Shown one piece after another: positions 61,264 to 64,000 of a stretch of DNA of 64,000 nt. The notes under the pieces are model-generated. The model saw only the letters and a list, made by a program, of their open reading frames with translations, did not search any database and was not told the DNA's origin. Source of the stretch: Chryseobacterium oryzae (lineage in GTDB: Bacteria > Bacteroidota > Bacteroidia > Flavobacteriales > Weeksellaceae); NCBI RefSeq assembly GCF_022811665.1, contig NZ_CP094529.1:2046001-2110000 (forward strand), given 5' to 3'. Every line of letters starts with the position of its first letter. Within the stretch, counting starts at the first letter, position 1. Both the position numbers and the translations under genes were made by a program.

Positions 61264-63525
61264 ATGAACTATTCTGCGGAGCTAAAAAAAATCATCACAA
61301 GCCAATATTTGTATTCTGCCACCAGAATTACATTAGCAACCGTGCTTCCGTGTTTGGTTCTCTCCTATTTTGGAATACTTAAAGAATATTTTCTATTTCC
61401 TTTAGGAACTAGTTTTGTTGCACTTACCGACCAACCCGGTCCATTTATCCGAAGAAGGAATTCCCTAACTTTTGCTGTAATTTGCTTCGTTTTTGTCGCA
61501 CTCATTGCAAGTCTTGTAAAAGGAATTATTGCTTTAGTATTTCTGGAAATCATTATTTTCGGAATGTTCTTTTCCTTAATTGGTGTTTACGGACAAAGAT
61601 TGGGTGCCGTTGGATCTTTAGCTCTAGTCGTACTTGCCATTTTTATTGATGGACATTTAACAGGCGAACATATTTTTAAAGGTCTTCTGATTTTTACATC
61701 GGGATGCATTTGGTTTTTACTTATTTTTCTTATTGTCACCACTATTCAGCCTTATAAACTTGCAAGCCAAATGATTGGTGAAAACTACTTGCAACTTGCA
61801 GAATTTTTAAAAATAAAAGCCAATTTCTACCAGAAAAATCCAGATTTTGATAAGCTGTATTCTCAGGTAATATCCAAGCAGATAGAAATTAAAAACCTTC
61901 AGGAAGAAACCCGTGAAACCGTATTTAAAACGAGAACCATAGTAAATGAATCTACTACATTAAGCAGATTGCTGATGATGATGTTTCTGAACTCTATGGA
62001 TCTTCACGAAAAACTGATGACCTCAGAAAGTGACTACAAAAAATTGCAGGAAAGCTTCGATAAAGGAGATATTTTGGTTAAAATGCATAATTATCTGAAT
62101 ATTTTGTCGGATGAACTTTCTAATATCGGAATTGCACTTCAAAGCAGCAAAAGAGCAAAACCTCTTTATAATATTGAACTCGAATTTCAGGAACTTAATG
62201 TAGCATATTTTGAACTGAGAAATCGCCAAATATCTCCGGATACTTTAGAAAACTTCATGATTTTGAGACAAATCATGATGCGTATAAATGAGATTACCAA
62301 AGAAATTGAAGAAATCTACAAAGTTTTTTCTCAAAATGTAAAGTTGGCAAAAAGTCTTTCTACTGGATTAGATCTTAAAAAATTCCTTCCCAATCAGGAA
62401 AAAATTAACTTTAAAGTTCTCAAAAGTAATATATCTCTTTCATCATCACATTTTAGACATGCTGTTAGGGTTACTATTGCATTACTGATTGGATATTTGG
62501 TTTCTTTGCTTCCGTTTTTGGTTATTGGGCATACTTACTGGATTCTTATCACCATTATTGCAATCCTAAAACCAGCCTATTCTATAACAAAACAAAGAAA
62601 TCTGCTTAGACTGTATGGCACAGTCGTGGGAGCGGTAATAGCGTATGGAATTTTGTATCTTATAGATATTAATGCCGTTCTACTTGCCATTCTACTAATC
62701 AGCATGGTACTTTGCTTTACTTTCCTTAAAACAAAATATTTTTGGGCGGTACTGTTTATGACGATGTATATTTTCTTAAGTTTTAATTTTTTGAAACCAG
62801 GAAATGTAAATGTCATATTTAAAGACCGAATTGTAGATACTTTTATTGCAGGTGTTATTGCCTTTGCCGTTTCTTATCTCGTTCTTCCGGTTTGGGAGCA
62901 TACACAGAATTTAGATTTAATGAAAAAATCGGCTACTGCCAATCTTACTTATTTTCATAGTGTAATGGCTAAGTTTCTCAATCAAAACTACAATCTCGAA
63001 GAGTACAAAGTAAGAAGAAAAAATGCTATTATCTCTTTGGCAAACCTTTCGGATAATTTTCAGCGAATGATCTCTGATCCAAAAAATCAGCAGAAAAAAC
63101 TGGAAGTAGTTCATCAATTTGTAACCACATCACACTTAATTACGGCTTATACAGCATCTTTATCTCAATACGCAAATGATGAAAGACAGTATAGTGAAAT
63201 AGATTATGAAAGCTGGACAAAGAAAATTGAATCTGAAATGAATCAGGTTTCCGCATTGCTGAGCGACCAAAAGATAAGTGAAACACTCAAAATGGACAGC
63301 CATATTGAACCCGAAGATTCATCTCTTGAAGATTTAATTCTGAAACGAAAAACAGAGATTAAAGAAAATGATTTCTACGACCGCCGTGATCCGGATAAAA
63401 TCTCACGTTTAACGGAACTTAAAAACATTCATGATGTGTTGGAACTTATTTACAGTGTAGCCAAAGAACAGAGAAAAGTTATTGAAAAGTATAGATATGA
63501 GAAATCTACTCTTCTACAATCGTGA
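61264..63525 (+). CDS. FUSC family inner-membrane protein (YccS-like)
   Basis: Protein of 753 residues with two blocks of about five transmembrane helices (about 20-165 and 400-545), separated and followed by long cytoplasmic helical regions, the layout of YccS/FUSC proteins. Members are related to efflux pumps for aromatic acids or fusaric acid, but substrates are mostly unknown. TATTTTTG at 61252-61259 ends 4 bp before the ATG, implying a leaderless or very short-leader transcript. The 3' end overlaps the convergent transferase gene by 20 bp. Confidence 0.86.
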   Translation: MNYSAELKKIITSQYLYSATRITLATVLPCLVLSYFGILKEYFLFPLGTSFVALTDQPGPFIRRRNSLTFAVICFVFVALIASLVKGIIALVFLEIIIFGMFFSLIGVYGQRLGAVGSLALVVLAIFIDGHLTGEHIFKGLLIFTSGCIWFLLIFLIVTTIQPYKLASQMIGENYLQLAEFLKIKANFYQKNPDFDKLYSQVISKQIEIKNLQEETRETVFKTRTIVNESTTLSRLLMMMFLNSMDLHEKLMTSESDYKKLQESFDKGDILVKMHNYLNILSDELSNIGIALQSSKRAKPLYNIELEFQELNVAYFELRNRQISPDTLENFMILRQIMMRINEITKEIEEIYKVFSQNVKLAKSLSTGLDLKKFLPNQEKINFKVLKSNISLSSSHFRHAVRVTIALLIGYLVSLLPFLVIGHTYWILITIIAILKPAYSITKQRNLLRLYGTVVGAVIAYGILYLIDINAVLLAILLISMVLCFTFLKTKYFWAVLFMTMYIFLSFNFLKPGNVNVIFKDRIVDTFIAGVIAFAVSYLVLPVWEHTQNLDLMKKSATANLTYFHSVMAKFLNQNYNLEEYKVRRKNAIISLANLSDNFQRMISDPKNQQKKLEVVHQFVTTSHLITAYTASLSQYANDERQYSEIDYESWTKKIESEMNQVSALLSDQKISETLKMDSHIEPEDSSLEDLILKRKTEIKENDFYDRRDPDKISRLTELKNIHDVLELIYSVAKEQRKVIEKYRYEKSTLLQS

Positions 63526-64000
63526 AGCAGTAATCATCAAAAAACTCAACTCTTGCCCTCAATTCATCGGATATTTTATCATCATGTACTCTGCATTTAA
63601 TATGATGCAGATGTTTCAGCTCGAAAGGATAAACTTCGTAATGCTTTTTTAGTGACCAATGTTTAGAGTGATGAATTTTGTACATACTTTCCTTTACACT
63701 CCAAATGATCGTATAAAAAGTAACTTCGTTATCCAACGGGATAAATCCTCTTTCTTCCTCGAAAGTAAATTTATCTATAAGCCTTAATATTTTAGGATTG
63801 AATTTTTCTAGATCTATCCCTATTTTATTTTTAGAAATTGCAATAGCAGCAAATGGAAAAGAATGGGTAATTGAAATTTCCGCATCCTTAGGATAAAGAA
63901 ATGGCTCTCGTTCCTGATATAAAATTTTAGACATTGGCTTCAAACTTTTCAAAAGTTTTCTCACCATAAGAACCTCTAGAAGTTTTTTGGGATGATAATC
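63506..64000 (-). CDS. 4'-phosphopantetheinyl transferase (N-terminus outside window)
   Basis: Enzyme that moves phosphopantetheine from CoA to carrier proteins. The frame is open to the window edge; an ATG at 63967 is internal, as 11 upstream codons (DYHPKKLLEVL) also fit the family. Visible family motifs are ISITHSFPFAAIAIS, GIDLEKFNPK (Mg-binding Asp and Glu), and WSVKESMYKIHHSKHWSLKKHYEV with the catalytic Lys. It is of the Sfp-like short type. Confidence 0.86.
   Translation of the reverse strand, partial: DYHPKKLLEVLMVRKLLKSLKPMSKILYQEREPFLYPKDAEISITHSFPFAAIAISKNKIGIDLEKFNPKILRLIDKFTFEEERGFIPLDNEVTFYTIIWSVKESMYKIHHSKHWSLKKHYEVYPFELKHLHHIKCRVHDDKISDELRARVEFFDDYCFTIVEE

Overview
The window is AT-rich DNA from a member of the Bacteroidota, most likely Flavobacteriales close to Chryseobacterium or Elizabethkingia (inference). 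It has type IX secretion and gliding genes (gldJ, porU, porV), Bacteroidota-type promoters (TTTG about 20 bp upstream of TAnnTTTG), secreted proteins starting QVGINT..P..LHVD, and a MurA with Asp in place of the catalytic Cys. No rRNA, tRNA or CRISPR array was seen.

Left chromosomal part (1-20870): mutY (partial), an M13 metallopeptidase lipoprotein, an orphan Imm22-like protein, a ClC chloride transporter, a solo NIL-domain protein and two small HTH proteins. A three-gene operon of paralogous secreted proteins follows, divergent from a membrane-anchored TPR/LuxR-type regulator. Then come an MpaB-type oxygenase, recA, two YceI proteins, a hydrolase, an ammonium transporter, DUF4290-murA, and a DCC/haem-binding protein pair.

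Integrated island (20871-43933, about 23 kb): a tyrosine integrase lies beside mnmE, and a 16-bp direct repeat encoding the end of MnmE (CIGK-stop) is found at both boundaries. The element therefore sits in the 3' end of mnmE. It carries (i) a six-gene operon hsdM-hsdS-KAP NTPase-hsdR-mcrB-mcrC, combining type I and type IV restriction with a membrane P-loop NTPase; (ii) a broken HTH regulator; (iii) a highly structured RNA locus followed by an ECF sigma factor and, 1 nt later, a TnpB/Cas12f-like protein that has lost all its RuvC catalytic residues; (iv) a replication/excision module (HTH protein, Toprim protein, VapE-like ATPase, excisionase) with iteron-like repeats; (v) a HipBST-type three-gene toxin-antitoxin operon; and (vi) the integrase with arm-type repeats at both ends.

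The sigma factor/dead-Cas12f pair is the most exciting content. Its architecture matches what I recall of recently reported RNA-guided transcription systems of Bacteroidota, in which a guide RNA and a nuclease-dead Cas12f bring an ECF sigma factor and RNA polymerase to a target. Two candidate guide-RNA regions flank the pair: a nested hairpin of about 110 nt upstream with its own consensus promoter, and a short structured stretch just after the dead-Cas12f stop codon.

Right chromosomal part (43919-64000): mnmE, a cystathionine beta-synthase-type enzyme, an FtsX-type permease, a NamZ-like muramidase, rpoN, a phytase-like lipoprotein, tag, murF, gldJ divergent from porU-porV, a FUSC-family membrane protein, and a phosphopantetheinyl transferase running off the end.
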